From NCBI RefSeq assembly GCF_031085375.1, contig NZ_JAVCWF010000001.1:1116001-1180000 (forward strand): 64,000 bases of DNA. The letters are read 5' to 3'. Source of the stretch: Lactiplantibacillus brownii (GTDB lineage: Bacteria > Bacillota > Bacilli > Lactobacillales > Lactobacillaceae). Below are positions 1 through 7,795 of this stretch, piece after piece; the stretch's first letter is position 1; the number at the start of each line of letters is the position of its first letter. Made by a program: the position numbers and the translations under genes. The notes beneath the pieces were generated by a model that saw only the letters and a list, made by a program, of their open reading frames with translations, ran no database searches and was not told the DNA's origin.

Positions 1-28
1 ACGTTGATTTCAACCAAGTTTTGTTCAT
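1..28 (-). CDS. Start of a small gene, truncated by window edge; probable paralog of the next gene
   Basis: Only the first nine codons are visible (MNKTWLKST). The start is well supported by an AAGGAGG ribosome binding site at 38-44, read on the minus strand. The N-terminus resembles that of the neighbouring 65-residue protein (MQNWQANT). The upstream DNA also shares a promoter-like block with that gene, so the two are probably tandem paralogs. Function cannot be judged from nine residues. Confidence 0.6.
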
Positions 29-50
29 GGGGGTGACCTCCTTAAGTTTT

Positions 51-110
51 TGTAGGCTGGCCAGCTTACATTAATACAGACGGCTGACGGGGCTAAAAAG
101 TGCAACAGCT
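51..110 (-). promoter_or_regulatory. Promoter-like block and palindrome upstream of the truncated gene
   Basis: Read on the minus strand, TTGCACT (97-103), AGCCGT and GTAT recur in the same order and at nearly the same spacing as upstream of the 192-389 gene. Each block is followed by a palindrome beginning TGTAAGC; here it is a near-perfect 20-nt palindrome at 51-70 centred on GGCC. The shared block suggests one regulator or sigma factor serves both genes. No consensus vegetative -35/-10 pair is obvious. Confidence 0.4.
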
Positions 111-131
111 TGAAAATTTGTTTGTGAGGAC

Positions 132-178
132 AAAAAAATCCGCTGGAAAGTTTCCAAATAGCGGAATTTCCAGCGGAT
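132..178 (-). terminator. Intrinsic terminator after the 65-residue gene
   Basis: A perfect 12-bp stem (138-149 with 167-178) is followed on the minus strand by a run of seven T. It separates the two small paralogs, so each is probably its own transcription unit. Confidence 0.8.
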
Positions 179-191
179 CAGTTAGCGTGAT

Positions 192-389
192 CTAGAAGCT
201 AAAATCATGAGTCGTCTTTAAGACAGCGGTCGTAAATGGTGCGGCGGCAAGTTGTGCGACGAAATTGCCAAGTGCTTGAATCTGTTCTGGTTTAATCTCG
301 GCGGTGACGTTGGTGAAAGTCCGCTTAGCGGCGTGCGCGTCATCAGTTGCCACGGTGATCGATAGGGTGTTTGCCTGCCAATTTTGCAT
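192..389 (-). CDS. Small conserved protein, DUF1659/DUF2922-like
   Basis: A 65-residue protein with no signal peptide or membrane segment. Composition and length (short beta-rich start, a central KPEQIQALGNFV helix) recall the small DUF1659/DUF2922 proteins often found in tandem in Firmicutes; their function is unknown. The start has an AAGGAGG site eight bases upstream. It lies directly downstream of a sigma-factor gene on the same strand and has its own promoter-like block, a perfect palindrome and a terminator. Family assignment is by resemblance only. Confidence 0.6.
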   Translation of the reverse strand: MQNWQANTLSITVATDDAHAAKRTFTNVTAEIKPEQIQALGNFVAQLAAAPFTTAVLKTTHDFSF

Positions 390-413
390 GAATGTATCCT
401 CCTTGACTGTTTT

Positions 414-460
414 TTGTAAGCTTACAAGATACCAACGGCTAGGGCTGGCAAATAGTGCAA
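414..460 (-). promoter_or_regulatory. Promoter-like block and palindrome upstream of the 65-residue gene
   Basis: On the minus strand TTGCACT (454-460), AGCCGT (435-440) and GTAT (429-432) match the block upstream of the next gene. They are followed by a perfect 14-nt palindrome TTGTAAGCTTACAA (414-427). The block starts immediately after the stop codon of the sigma-factor gene. Confidence 0.45.
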
Positions 461-1003
461 TTATTGCTCAGATTCATAGAGCGCTTGCGCTTTTTGCAGT
501 AAACTTGCGCGCCAGTTATAGACGGTTCGACGACTCACGCCATGAGTTGCCATGATTTCGGCGACCGTTTGCTCGTCCAAAAAGAATTCCGTCAAGTAGA
601 TCCGTTCACCGGGGCGGCATTGAGCTAACAAACTGGTGAGTAGGTCAGTTAATTGCCACTGACGTTCGCGACCAACCATGGGGGTAATACTCAGTTGTGC
701 GGCGGCAGTCATTGGCACTTGCGACTGACTGCGGAGTGTTTGTTTGCGCAGATAATCGAGCGTCCGCCATTTGATCCGACGAAAGGCAAATTTGCGAAAG
801 TCAGCGAGATTTTCTGGTAAGTCTGGGTCGTAATTTTGATAGGCTGCTAGCCAGGTTAAATGGGCCGTGGTAACACAATCCTCAAATTGGGGATGGCCTT
901 TGGTGACGTTCGCCGCTTTTAAGGCACCATATAAGAGGCGTTGATGAGCTGGTTCTGCTAATAAGTCGAAGGCTGCTTGGTTTTCAAGTCGATCAGTACG
1001 CAT
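461..1003 (-). CDS. Sigma-70-family alternative sigma factor (SigH/ComX-like)
   Basis: A 180-residue protein built like a small group-4/ComX-type sigma factor. A region-2-like stretch lies at about residues 40-90 (FRKFAFRRIKWRTLDYLRKQ resembles the core-binding/-10 helices). A C-terminal region-4-like helix-turn-helix lies at about 140-175 (TVAEIMATHGVSRRTVYNW). It would direct RNA polymerase to a special promoter set. GAGGAA sits eight bases before the ATG. In lactobacilli such factors are annotated SigH/ComX and linked to competence genes. The divergent ComK-like gene and the downstream paralogs with a shared promoter-like block fit a small regulon, but this is inference. It could also serve a stress or envelope function. 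Confidence 0.65.
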   Translation of the reverse strand: MRTDRLENQAAFDLLAEPAHQRLLYGALKAANVTKGHPQFEDCVTTAHLTWLAAYQNYDPDLPENLADFRKFAFRRIKWRTLDYLRKQTLRSQSQVPMTAAAQLSITPMVGRERQWQLTDLLTSLLAQCRPGERIYLTEFFLDEQTVAEIMATHGVSRRTVYNWRASLLQKAQALYESEQ

Positions 1004-1218
1004 GGTTAATTCCTCAAATCGTTAGGTTGCCTTGGCCAAGGTTGACTTTAGCTTAACGAAAGTGCGACTGAATCACGAGCAGACGAAAAGTGACCAAATT
1101 TGTATAAGATACAGCTAATTATGGCATTTCATAGAGAATTGGCTTTATTTAGACGAATTGTCTGGTATTCCACGTACACAGCTGGTACGCTATGGTTAAC
1201 TTGATTGGTTATTCCGTT

Positions 1219-1233
1219 AGTTAATCATTAACT
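1219..1233. promoter_or_regulatory. Perfect palindrome between sigma factor and ComK-like gene
   Basis: AGTTAAT-C-ATTAACT has perfect 7-bp arms about 55 bases before the ComK-like start codon, in the divergent intergenic region. It is a candidate operator; nothing identifies the regulator. Confidence 0.3.
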
Positions 1234-1288
1234 GAGTACACAAGCTAGTGAGAATGCCGGATCATCGGTAATTGAGAGGAATTGTGCT

Positions 1289-2032
1289 ATGTTTAATAGT
1301 AACAAGCTCCATCATGACTTTAATGAATATGTCTGGTCAAAATTACCAAATGCGTTTAATTTAACTCAGCCACTGCAACTGCTGCAATGGGCTCAACCTC
1401 GAAAAATGATTAAAATTAACCTTCATCATACTTTTCTTATTCTTGACATGAGTGCCCTGAACTGCCTTGAAAATGCCATTGTTTTTGATTCACAATTAGG
1501 GCTGTTAAAGACGATACAAACAACGCGTGAGCTCATGCGACAATATTGGCATCAAGCCGATTACTGGCACCGGCCCTTGCTCGAACAAATTGCGCGCGTC
1601 AATCACATCACGGCCAGCAAGATTCCTTTTATTAAGGGCGATGTTTGCATGATTCCATTAGGCGCGAGTACCCAAAAGTCGACCAGCTGGTTTAGTAGTC
1701 ATTTATTGACCGCTCAAGTAAAGCGCACCGCCAAGCAGACCGAATTAAGCTATGGTCAACGGGTATATGTGACCGTTGCTGGGAGCCTCAAAGTCATTCA
1801 GCGCCAAGTGAAAGACAGCCAGCAGATGCAGGCGGCATTGCGGCTCAATATGGCAACGAACTTACAGTTTATGTGTGGCGAGTTGCCCGCAACCGAAGTT
1901 GATCAACAGGCGTGGGGCTACGGACAAAGTTTGATGCGTGACTTCGCATGGTATGCCTATGAATCCAAAGGACTGATTTTTACGACGCAAGAGATCCGGC
2001 AAACGGTGAACAATTTTTTTGGTAAAATTTAA
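1289..2032 (+). CDS. ComK-like protein (putative competence transcription factor family)
   Basis: A 247-residue protein without signal peptide or membrane helices. The central part (about residues 105-170; KIPFIKGDVCMIPLGAST, SWFSSHLLTAQVKR, then a beta-rich YGQRVYVTVAGS) follows the order of B. subtilis ComK, where K-PPI, IFLFPT, CGWISHVHVK and a beta segment occur. ComK activates DNA-uptake genes by binding AT boxes. The protein is about 50 residues longer than B. subtilis ComK and identity is low, so this is a fold-level guess. The start has GAGAGGAAT upstream. It is divergent from a sigma factor of SigH/ComX type and followed 56 bp later by recX. It could be an unrelated conserved hypothetical. 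Confidence 0.45.
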   Translation: MFNSNKLHHDFNEYVWSKLPNAFNLTQPLQLLQWAQPRKMIKINLHHTFLILDMSALNCLENAIVFDSQLGLLKTIQTTRELMRQYWHQADYWHRPLLEQIARVNHITASKIPFIKGDVCMIPLGASTQKSTSWFSSHLLTAQVKRTAKQTELSYGQRVYVTVAGSLKVIQRQVKDSQQMQAALRLNMATNLQFMCGELPATEVDQQAWGYGQSLMRDFAWYAYESKGLIFTTQEIRQTVNNFFGKI

Positions 2033-2088
2033 CTTTTTTGGTAAATTAGAAGCTAGTAACGTCAGTCAATGACAGGAGCACAAGTTTA

Positions 2089-2892
2089 ATGACAAAAAAG
2101 ATTACCAAAATTATGGCGCAAAAACGTTCTGGGCGTTACAACGTCTATTTAGATGATAAGTATGCGTTTCCGATTAGTGAGTCGGTGATGATCAAGTTTC
2201 GCGTGTTCAAGGGAATGGAAGTCGATGAGGCACTCGCTGCGGAAATGGTAGCGGCCGATGACATTTCCAAAGCGTACACCCGAGCTTTGGATTATCTATC
2301 CCATCAATTGCGCACGGAAAAGGAAGTTCATGATAAACTTCGTGATGAAGAAATCGATGAACCGGTGATTACCGCGACCATGCAGCATCTACGTGAGCTG
2401 AATTTACTCAGTGATGAACAGTACGCTGCGGCCTATGTCCGGACGGCTAAACGAACCTCGGATAAAGGCCCCCGGGTGATCCGACAAAAATTACGCCAAA
2501 AGGGTGTCGGTGAGCAACTGATCGATGACGCTTTGGCCGGGCAATTTACAGCTGATGACCGGCTTGAGAATGCGACGGATGCCGCTAAAAAATTGGCAAA
2601 ACGCTACCATAATCAAGCTTTTAAAACGATGCAACAAAAGATCCGCCAAGGGCTGATGACCAAAGGCTTTGATAGCGAAATCATTACCGCGGCAATCGCT
2701 GATTTGGCGTTAGAACCGGATATCGATGAACAATGGGACGCACTTGTTAGCCAAGGTGAAAAGCTATGGCGCCGCAACCGTAAGTATGCTTTCTCGGAAC
2801 GTTGCCAGCGCACTAAGCGCAATCTTTATCAAAAGGGCTTTCTAATGGATGATATTAATCGATTTATTGACGAACAGGTTGCGGATGACTGA
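2089..2892 (+). CDS. recX: Regulatory protein RecX
   Basis: A 267-residue protein made of repeated three-helix RecX modules, for example [51 protein letters not shown] and [16 protein letters not shown]. RecX binds RecA filaments and limits strand exchange and SOS activity in the cytoplasm. Length matches the long Lactobacillales/Bacillus form. GACAGGAG lies about nine bases before the ATG. It is not next to recA here. Neighbours are the ComK-like gene and ntdP, an arrangement compatible with a role in recombination during DNA uptake. Confidence 0.92.
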   Translation: MTKKITKIMAQKRSGRYNVYLDDKYAFPISESVMIKFRVFKGMEVDEALAAEMVAADDISKAYTRALDYLSHQLRTEKEVHDKLRDEEIDEPVITATMQHLRELNLLSDEQYAAAYVRTAKRTSDKGPRVIRQKLRQKGVGEQLIDDALAGQFTADDRLENATDAAKKLAKRYHNQAFKTMQQKIRQGLMTKGFDSEIITAAIADLALEPDIDEQWDALVSQGEKLWRRNRKYAFSERCQRTKRNLYQKGFLMDDINRFIDEQVADD

Positions 2893-2931
2893 AATGCGGT
2901 AAATAGATACGCGCACGTCATTAAAATCTGT

Positions 2932-2937
2932 TATAAT
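2932..2937 (+). promoter_or_regulatory. -10 element of ntdP promoter
   Basis: TATAAT sits directly before the longest possible ORF start at 2943. Transcription would begin near 2944, so the in-frame ATG at 2994 is the more plausible initiation codon. No good -35 is seen. Confidence 0.5.
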
Positions 2938-2993
2938 GTTTAATGAAATTCGATGAAATTTTCACCCTATGTTTTAGAAAGTTGGGCTTAAAC

Positions 2994-3542
2994 ATGACGC
3001 GCGAAGCTAAAGGACCTAAGGAAGGCGACTTCATTACGATCAAAAGCTATAAGCACGACGGGAGTTTACATCGAACTTGGCGCGATACAATGGTACTCAA
3101 AACAAGCGAAAATGTCCTAATTGGTTGCAACGATCACACGCTCGTCACCGAAGATGATGGCCGGCGGTGGGTGACTCGCGAACCGGCAATCGTTTATTTT
3201 CATAAGCATTATTGGTTTAATATCGTGGCGATGATTCGCGATAACGGGGTTTCATATTATTGTAACTTAGCGTCACCATACGTTTTAGATAAAGAGGCTT
3301 TGAAGTACATCGATTATGATCTGGACGTCAAAGTCTTCCCCGATGGTGAGCGGCGGTTATTGGATGTTGATGAGTACGAGGAGCATGGCGCCAAATGGCA
3401 ATATCCGACCGAGACCGATCGCATTTTAAAAGCCAATGTGAAGGTTTTAGTAGATTGGATTAAGCATAAGAAAGGCCCATTTTCACAAGAATACATTGAT
3501 ATCTGGTATAGCCGTTATCAAGAATTATCACGTCGGCAATAG
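2994..3542 (+). CDS. ntdP: DUF402 nucleoside tri-/diphosphatase (NtdP/YgaC family)
   Basis: With the ATG at 2994 the product is 182 residues, the usual size for NtdP (YgaC of B. subtilis, SA1684 of S. aureus). The N-terminus then starts [21 protein letters not shown], like family members. DUF402 signatures are visible: [15 protein letters not shown], an [20 protein letters not shown] core and acidic metal-binding positions ([22 protein letters not shown]). The enzyme hydrolyses nucleoside tri- and diphosphates with a metal ion. An upstream in-frame ATG at 2943 would add 17 residues but lies at the predicted transcription start. A terminator follows. Confidence 0.85.
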   Translation: MTREAKGPKEGDFITIKSYKHDGSLHRTWRDTMVLKTSENVLIGCNDHTLVTEDDGRRWVTREPAIVYFHKHYWFNIVAMIRDNGVSYYCNLASPYVLDKEALKYIDYDLDVKVFPDGERRLLDVDEYEEHGAKWQYPTETDRILKANVKVLVDWIKHKKGPFSQEYIDIWYSRYQELSRRQ

Positions 3543-3576
3543 CTCTGCTGGCGGCGAGCCAGTAGCGTAATTTAGC

Positions 3577-3606
3577 AAAAAGACATCCGCTGGGTGTCTT
3601 TTTTTT
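3577..3606 (+). terminator. Terminator after ntdP
   Basis: AAAGACA...TGTCTTT stem followed by a run of eight T. The IS element has inserted at its 3' edge. Confidence 0.75.
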
Positions 3607-4673
3607 AACCTTAACGCGTAGTGCTAGTTCCGTAATATTTCTAGTGAAGCACTAATTTATGCTAAGTCCGCTTTTACCTTGAGCTAGATTGCTATGAACC
3701 TTGATAATGTTCCATAAAAATAGTGCCGCTAATCGGCTACCTAGGCCGATTAGCGTTCGGGTTCCAGGATGTTCAAAATGGCCAACGATATTCAAATTAT
3801 TAAAACCTGTTTCAATATATCGTCGTTGATTTTTTAGAAATGAGGAATTTATATGATCTGTTTTCCTCATGTTCTTTCGCAGTGGAAACCAGAAGTTGAT
3901 TCCTTGTGATTTTAATCGTTCTTGAAGCTTCCGGCTCAAGTATCCGCCGTCTGCTAAGACTTGATGAGCCGGTGCTTCTCGTAAAAGCTCTTCAACTGGT
4001 TTTCTATCATCAACGTTTGCTGGTGTCAGTTCCCAGTTCACAAAATAACCGTCATTATCCATCACCGCATGTAGCTTGAAGCCATAATAATATAGTTGCT
4101 TGGTTGCGTTATAGCCTTTATGAGCTACACCTCGTAAGACTTTTGCTTGATTACTTCGTCTTGCTGAGACCAAAGTGATTGGGGCACTATCAATGATTTC
4201 ATAAGTGCTGCCATGCCGATATCGCTTCAATAGATACTGACGGATCAACTTCATTATTTGAAGAAGGTCGCGACACCGACGATTGTAACGACTTCGTTCT
4301 GGAACAACCACTCCGGAAGCCGCCAAAGTTTGATGGAAGTGGGTTTCTGAAGGGTCACGTAACGCTATTCGCGCAAGCATACAAGCGATAATCGTGACGT
4401 CATTAACTTTTAGTTGACGATAATTTTGACGAAAACGAAATCTTTTTGGCAATAGTTGGTAAATTGGTGTAATTATTTTGATGAATTCTTGGACGGTTGC
4501 TTGAATTAAATTGAATTTTGGGATAGCTTTAAGGAGGCCTTGCATTTACGGTTCTTCTTTCTGGGTTTAGTCACCTTAGAAGCTACCGCAAATGCGGGCT
4601 TTTTGCATATAATTTGATTTAATCAATGAACTATCCGACAAATGTTACAAGACTAGCACTACGCGTTAACCTT
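3607..4673. mobile_element. IS982-family insertion sequence with target duplication
   Basis: A 1,055-bp element (3613-4667) is bounded by inverted repeats that match at 24 of the first 28 positions; the outer 16, starting AACGCGTAGTGCTAG, are identical. The direct repeat AACCTT flanks it at 3607-3612 and 4668-4673, read as the target duplication. It carries one transposase on the minus strand. A short CCGC/GCGG hairpin with a T-run (4586-4605) faces outward upstream of the transposase. Intact ends and ORF indicate a recent, possibly active insertion. Confidence 0.9.
3652..4545 (-). CDS. IS982-family transposase
   Basis: A 297-residue DDE transposase. Family features: an N-terminal PERSRYNRRCRDL block, a first acidic segment YEIIDSAPITLV (D about residue 120), HKGYNATKQLYYYGFKLHAV, a second acidic site VLADGGYLSRKL, and a C-terminal RRYIETGFNNL containing the catalytic Glu. 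Length matches IS982 transposases (about 295 residues). It catalyses cut-and-paste movement of the surrounding element. AGAAAGAAG precedes the ATG. No frameshift or stop is seen, so it should be functional. Confidence 0.92.
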   Translation of the reverse strand: MQGLLKAIPKFNLIQATVQEFIKIITPIYQLLPKRFRFRQNYRQLKVNDVTIIACMLARIALRDPSETHFHQTLAASGVVVPERSRYNRRCRDLLQIMKLIRQYLLKRYRHGSTYEIIDSAPITLVSARRSNQAKVLRGVAHKGYNATKQLYYYGFKLHAVMDNDGYFVNWELTPANVDDRKPVEELLREAPAHQVLADGGYLSRKLQERLKSQGINFWFPLRKNMRKTDHINSSFLKNQRRYIETGFNNLNIVGHFEHPGTRTLIGLGSRLAALFLWNIIKVHSNLAQGKSGLSIN

Positions 4674-4742
4674 ATTGTCGATCAAGTGTGGTATCAAAAC
4701 AAATCGGGACGATGCTGAAGTCAAAATTTATCTATAAATTTA

Positions 4743-5177
4743 CGTCTCCGTGGACCAGCACGTTCGCCGTGGGGGCAGACCTGCAGCCAAAAATCGGTCT
4801 GCAGGGCGCTTTCAAGCCGCAGCCCACGTCTTAAAAGTCGGCCAGACACTAACCTGGGAAAAATCACCCAGCTAAGTGTCTCGACACGGCAAACGAGCTA
4901 GTCCCCTCCGACGTTAAACAGTGGTTGTCATCAAAAAGATATTGGCAAAGTTAAAATCTGCTAACAACTAATTAATATTAGTATCACTGACTAGCGCAGG
5001 GCGGGCTGGATGATGCTCAGTGGTGAAATTTTCCTTTGCTGGTGAACTTCCAGCTTAGGAAAAGCCCGGCTTGTGAGACCGCATTTTGGCTCACAAACGA
5101 GGCCACCACGTTCCAGCATCAGTCCAGACCAACCGGAGCGGCAAGTTAAACGGATACTTATAAATGTGAACGTTACA
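4743..5177 (+). repeat. Two-module structured non-coding repeat, copy 1
   Basis: This ~435-bp segment is repeated in the same orientation at 26955-27387, with long identical blocks, and holds no conserved ORF. Module 1 (4743-4912) is closed by CGTC/GACG plus a 20-bp helix (17 of 20 paired). Inside lie GCAGACC/GGTCTGC, a GCCG/CGGC helix, and AGACACT...AGTGTCT continued by CCTGGG/CCCAGC. After an AT-rich linker, module 2 (about 5000-5128) is closed by CTGGAT-ATGCT pairing with AGCAT-A-TCCAG. It encloses TTTTCC--TGCTGG/CCAGC--GGAAAA, TTGTGAG/CTCACAA and a smaller helix. The strand given is arbitrary. It may be an RNA gene or a mobile intergenic repeat. Confidence 0.75.
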
Positions 5178-5191
5178 TGGCTACCGGCTAA

Positions 5192-5222
5192 TTTAAGGTA
5201 CTGTCACCAAATATGTTACAAT
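5192..5222 (+). promoter_or_regulatory. Promoter upstream of the leader ORF and MutS2-like gene
   Basis: Extended -10 TG-T-TACAAT (5214-5222) with a weak -35 near 5192-5197. Confidence 0.4.
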
Positions 5223-5252
5223 TAATCACGTGATTTTAAGGGAGTGAAGTTA

Positions 5253-5306
5253 ATGAGTGTGCTGAAAAGTCTCATGATGTCCGACACGATGATGTGCCAA
5301 CGATAG
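5253..5306 (+). CDS. 17-codon leader ORF upstream of the MutS2-like gene
   Basis: MSVLKSLMMSDTMMCQR with a good site (AAGGGAG at 5238-5244). It stops one base before a stem (5307-5313 with 5346-5352) that closes a second helix (5315-5319 with 5337-5341) and ends six bases before the downstream ribosome binding site. The layout resembles translational attenuators. There is no T-run, so any effect would be on translation. No run of one amino acid points to a specific signal. It could be fortuitous. Confidence 0.4.
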   Translation: MSVLKSLMMSDTMMCQR

Positions 5307-5352
5307 TGTCAGCGGAGCTAGCCATTCGAATGAAGGAGCTCGCTTGCTGACA
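5307..5352 (+). promoter_or_regulatory. Hairpin between leader ORF and MutS2-like gene
   Basis: TGTCAGC (5307-5313) pairs with GCTGACA (5346-5352), and GAGCT (5315-5319) with AGCTC (5337-5341), leaving an ATTCGAAT-containing loop. The AAGGAG site of the next gene (5358-5363) lies just outside the stem. Confidence 0.5.
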
Positions 5353-5368
5353 GACGCAAGGAGCAAAA

Positions 5369-6889
5369 ATGCAAAAAAATATTAAACAATTAACACAACT
5401 AGATCAAATTTTAACCAAAGTGGCTGAGTTCACGCACAGTACTGTGGCGGCAGAACAGCTTGCAGCCAGTCCAATTTTGACGGATATCACGGCAGTACGT
5501 GACCAATTAGCGTTGACCGCTGAGGCCCACCAATTGTTGTTGAATTCAGTTATGCTAACCTTTTTCAACTTAGATGATTTGAAAGTGATTCAAACCAAAC
5601 TGGATCAAGGCATGTTGTTAAATGCCACGCAATTAGGCGTTTTGGGGACTTTCTTGACCAGTGGACAACGATTAATGACCACATTACGGCATCATGCCAA
5701 ATTAGCGCCGAAACTGGTCGCCCTAATGACACCGGTGACAGGTTTGAGTAGTTTACAGCAACGTTTGACGACTGAAATCAAACATGATCAAGTTGCCGAT
5801 CAAGCCACACCGGAATTGACGCAAGTCCGTCAAAAAATTAGCCAACAACGGCAACAGGTCCAGGCAGCTTTGACCCAATTTGTCCAAAAACATCCACAAG
5901 CTATCCAAGGTCGACGGTTAATCACCCGCAATGACCATGTTTGTGTTCAATTGAAAGCTAATTATAAGACCCGTTTCCCAGGTCAAATTATTGATCAATC
6001 CGGAACTGGCTCAACGGTTTTCTTTGAACCCAAGATGGCCGCACAACGGGGGCAAATTTTGGCCGAGTTGGTCGCGGAAGAAAGTGCCGAAGTTTACCAG
6101 ATCTTAGCGACATTAACGGGTGATGTTCAGGAACGTTGGCCACAACTGATCCAGAACCAACAATTGATCAGTCAATTGGATCAACTCATGGCTAAGGGGC
6201 AATACGCGTTAAGTACGCGGAGCTGTTTGCCAGCGTTAAATACGACGCAACATTTGAAAATTGTTAATGGTCGACACCCATTATTGGGGACAAACGCGGT
6301 ACCGTTAAACGTTGAATTGGCGCCCAAACAAGGCTTGATGATTACTGGGGCTAATTCCGGTGGGAAAACAGTGGTCCTCAAAACGATTGCGCTATTTGCT
6401 CAGATGGTACAAGTTGGGCTAGAAGTGCCGGCTGATTTAGGCACCGAGATCCCAGTCTTTACGCAGATCTGGTTAGATATTGGTGATAATCAGAGTTTAG
6501 CTGCGCAACTTAGTACGTTTGCGGCAGAAATGACGACCTTAGTCACAATGACTGATGGCATCCAACCGAATGCCCTAGTTTTACTCGATGAAATTGGTAG
6601 TGGGACGGACCCAGAAGAGGGTTCTGCACTGAGCATCGCGATTATTGATTACTTGCGCGCTGCCGGAGCCACCATTATTGCCACCACTCATTTTAGTGCG
6701 ATCAAGAGTTATGCCGTGGCTTGTCCAACATTTGTCACGGCCACGATGGCCTTTGATCGAAAAACGCTGGAACCAACTTATCACTTGTTGCTACATCAAG
6801 TTGGTGCAAGTGAAGCGATTTGGTTGGCGGAACGTTTAGGCTTAGCGCCAGCAATTTTAACTGCGGCACGCCAGCGACTTGAAAAATAA
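5369..6889 (+). CDS. MutS2-like ATPase lacking the Smr nuclease domain
   Basis: A 506-residue protein with MutS2 architecture: N-terminal helical clamp region, then a MutS-type ABC ATPase. Walker A GANSGGKT is at about residues 327-334, Walker B ALVLLDEIGSGTDP at about 402-415, and the switch segment ATTHFSAIKSY follows. Full MutS2 is about 780 residues and continues with KOW and C-terminal Smr endonuclease domains, both absent here. B. subtilis MutS2 acts on collided ribosomes, and other homologs suppress recombination. This short paralog may bind DNA or ribosomes without cutting. AAGGAG lies five bases before the ATG. A strong terminator follows. Confidence 0.8.
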   Translation: MQKNIKQLTQLDQILTKVAEFTHSTVAAEQLAASPILTDITAVRDQLALTAEAHQLLLNSVMLTFFNLDDLKVIQTKLDQGMLLNATQLGVLGTFLTSGQRLMTTLRHHAKLAPKLVALMTPVTGLSSLQQRLTTEIKHDQVADQATPELTQVRQKISQQRQQVQAALTQFVQKHPQAIQGRRLITRNDHVCVQLKANYKTRFPGQIIDQSGTGSTVFFEPKMAAQRGQILAELVAEESAEVYQILATLTGDVQERWPQLIQNQQLISQLDQLMAKGQYALSTRSCLPALNTTQHLKIVNGRHPLLGTNAVPLNVELAPKQGLMITGANSGGKTVVLKTIALFAQMVQVGLEVPADLGTEIPVFTQIWLDIGDNQSLAAQLSTFAAEMTTLVTMTDGIQPNALVLLDEIGSGTDPEEGSALSIAIIDYLRAAGATIIATTHFSAIKSYAVACPTFVTATMAFDRKTLEPTYHLLLHQVGASEAIWLAERLGLAPAILTAARQRLEK

Positions 6890-6898
6890 TAACTAGAA

Positions 6899-6926
6899 GT
6901 CAGTCCAATTGGGGCTGGCTTTTTTT
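6899..6926 (+). terminator. Terminator after the MutS2-like gene
   Basis: GTCAGTCC/GGGCTGGC-type stem with an AATT loop and seven T. Confidence 0.8.
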
Positions 6927-7257
6927 GCGCGACCAATTAACTCAAACACTAAAATTGACCGGCTGTGAAGTTTCCACGACATGCCACCAGGAAACGTAGA
7001 CGGGTGAGCATTTGACACCACTGTCCTGCGATTTCATTATGGTCATAGCATAGGAATACAGTATCACAAGCAAGTTGCAGTCATTTTACACTTTGTTTAA
7101 GAAATACCACCACAAGTTACAGCTGCAATCCGCATGGTTAACCGTTTCGTGAGCCAATTAACTTGATAAACTGATTATAGATTAACACTTGCTTTTTAGC
7201 CTGAATCTCGGTATATTGCATACAGTAAACGAAAAAAGGGTAAAGGAAGTGACGGCT
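6927..7257. other. Intergenic stretch without recognisable gene
   Basis: About 330 bases between the terminator and the XRE-type gene. One small stem, GTTTCC/GGAAAC, lies near 6980-7005. No supported ORF, RNA gene or clear promoter was found. Confidence 0.4.
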
Positions 7258-7614
7258 GTGGCGTTTATGAAATTAGATAATGGCGAATTACTGAAAAACA
7301 TTCGTCAATTTGCTAAGAAAAATGGCTTAACGTTAGCAGAAGTGGCGACGTTAGCTGGATTAAGTGCCAGTGCCATTTATAGTTGGAAGAAGCACACGCC
7401 GTCAAAAGGCACGTTGAATGAAGTTGCCCAAGTGTTGGGGACGAGTTATGCGAAGTTGGTCGGTAAAGCCGGTCACGCGGATGAGACGACGGCGGTCGAT
7501 TTGAAAAAAGTTATTGAGAATCGAAAAAATCGATTTGAATACCATGGTCAACCGGTGTCGGCCGAGCAACTCAAGATCATTCGGAACGTTTTAAAAACGA
7601 TGTTTGAACGGTAG
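7258..7614 (+). CDS. XRE-family helix-turn-helix protein
   Basis: With the GTG at 7258 (nine bases after AAGGAAG) the product is 118 residues; an ATG at 7267 is the alternative. Residues about 8-60 form a Cro/CI-type domain (LLKNIRQFAKKNGLTLAEVATLAGLSASAIYSWKK, then LNEVAQVLGTSYAKLVG). A charged tail of about 50 residues follows (ENRKNRFEYHGQPVSAEQLKIIRNVLKTMF). It is a probable DNA-binding regulator with unknown targets. Nothing adjacent shares an operon with it. Confidence 0.75.
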   Translation: MAFMKLDNGELLKNIRQFAKKNGLTLAEVATLAGLSASAIYSWKKHTPSKGTLNEVAQVLGTSYAKLVGKAGHADETTAVDLKKVIENRKNRFEYHGQPVSAEQLKIIRNVLKTMFER

Positions 7615-7730
7615 TAAGGTTAAATTTCATATAATTGCAGACGAATTAAGTGCAAGGCCGGCAAGGTTAGTGTAAACTATTCACCAAGATTCAAGTTATT
7701 TTCGAGTCGTCAAAAAACTTGCGAAAATGC

Positions 7731-7759
7731 TTGACGTGTCTGCGAGATTGAGGCACAAT
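7731..7759 (+). promoter_or_regulatory. Promoter of the Phd-like gene
   Basis: TTGACG (7731-7736), 17-bp spacer, CACAAT (7754-7759). It overlaps the longest ORF extension, which rules out the upstream start at 7727. Confidence 0.6.
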
Positions 7760-7795
7760 ATCTTCAATCATTCAACAAGTTGGGAGATGGCGAAT

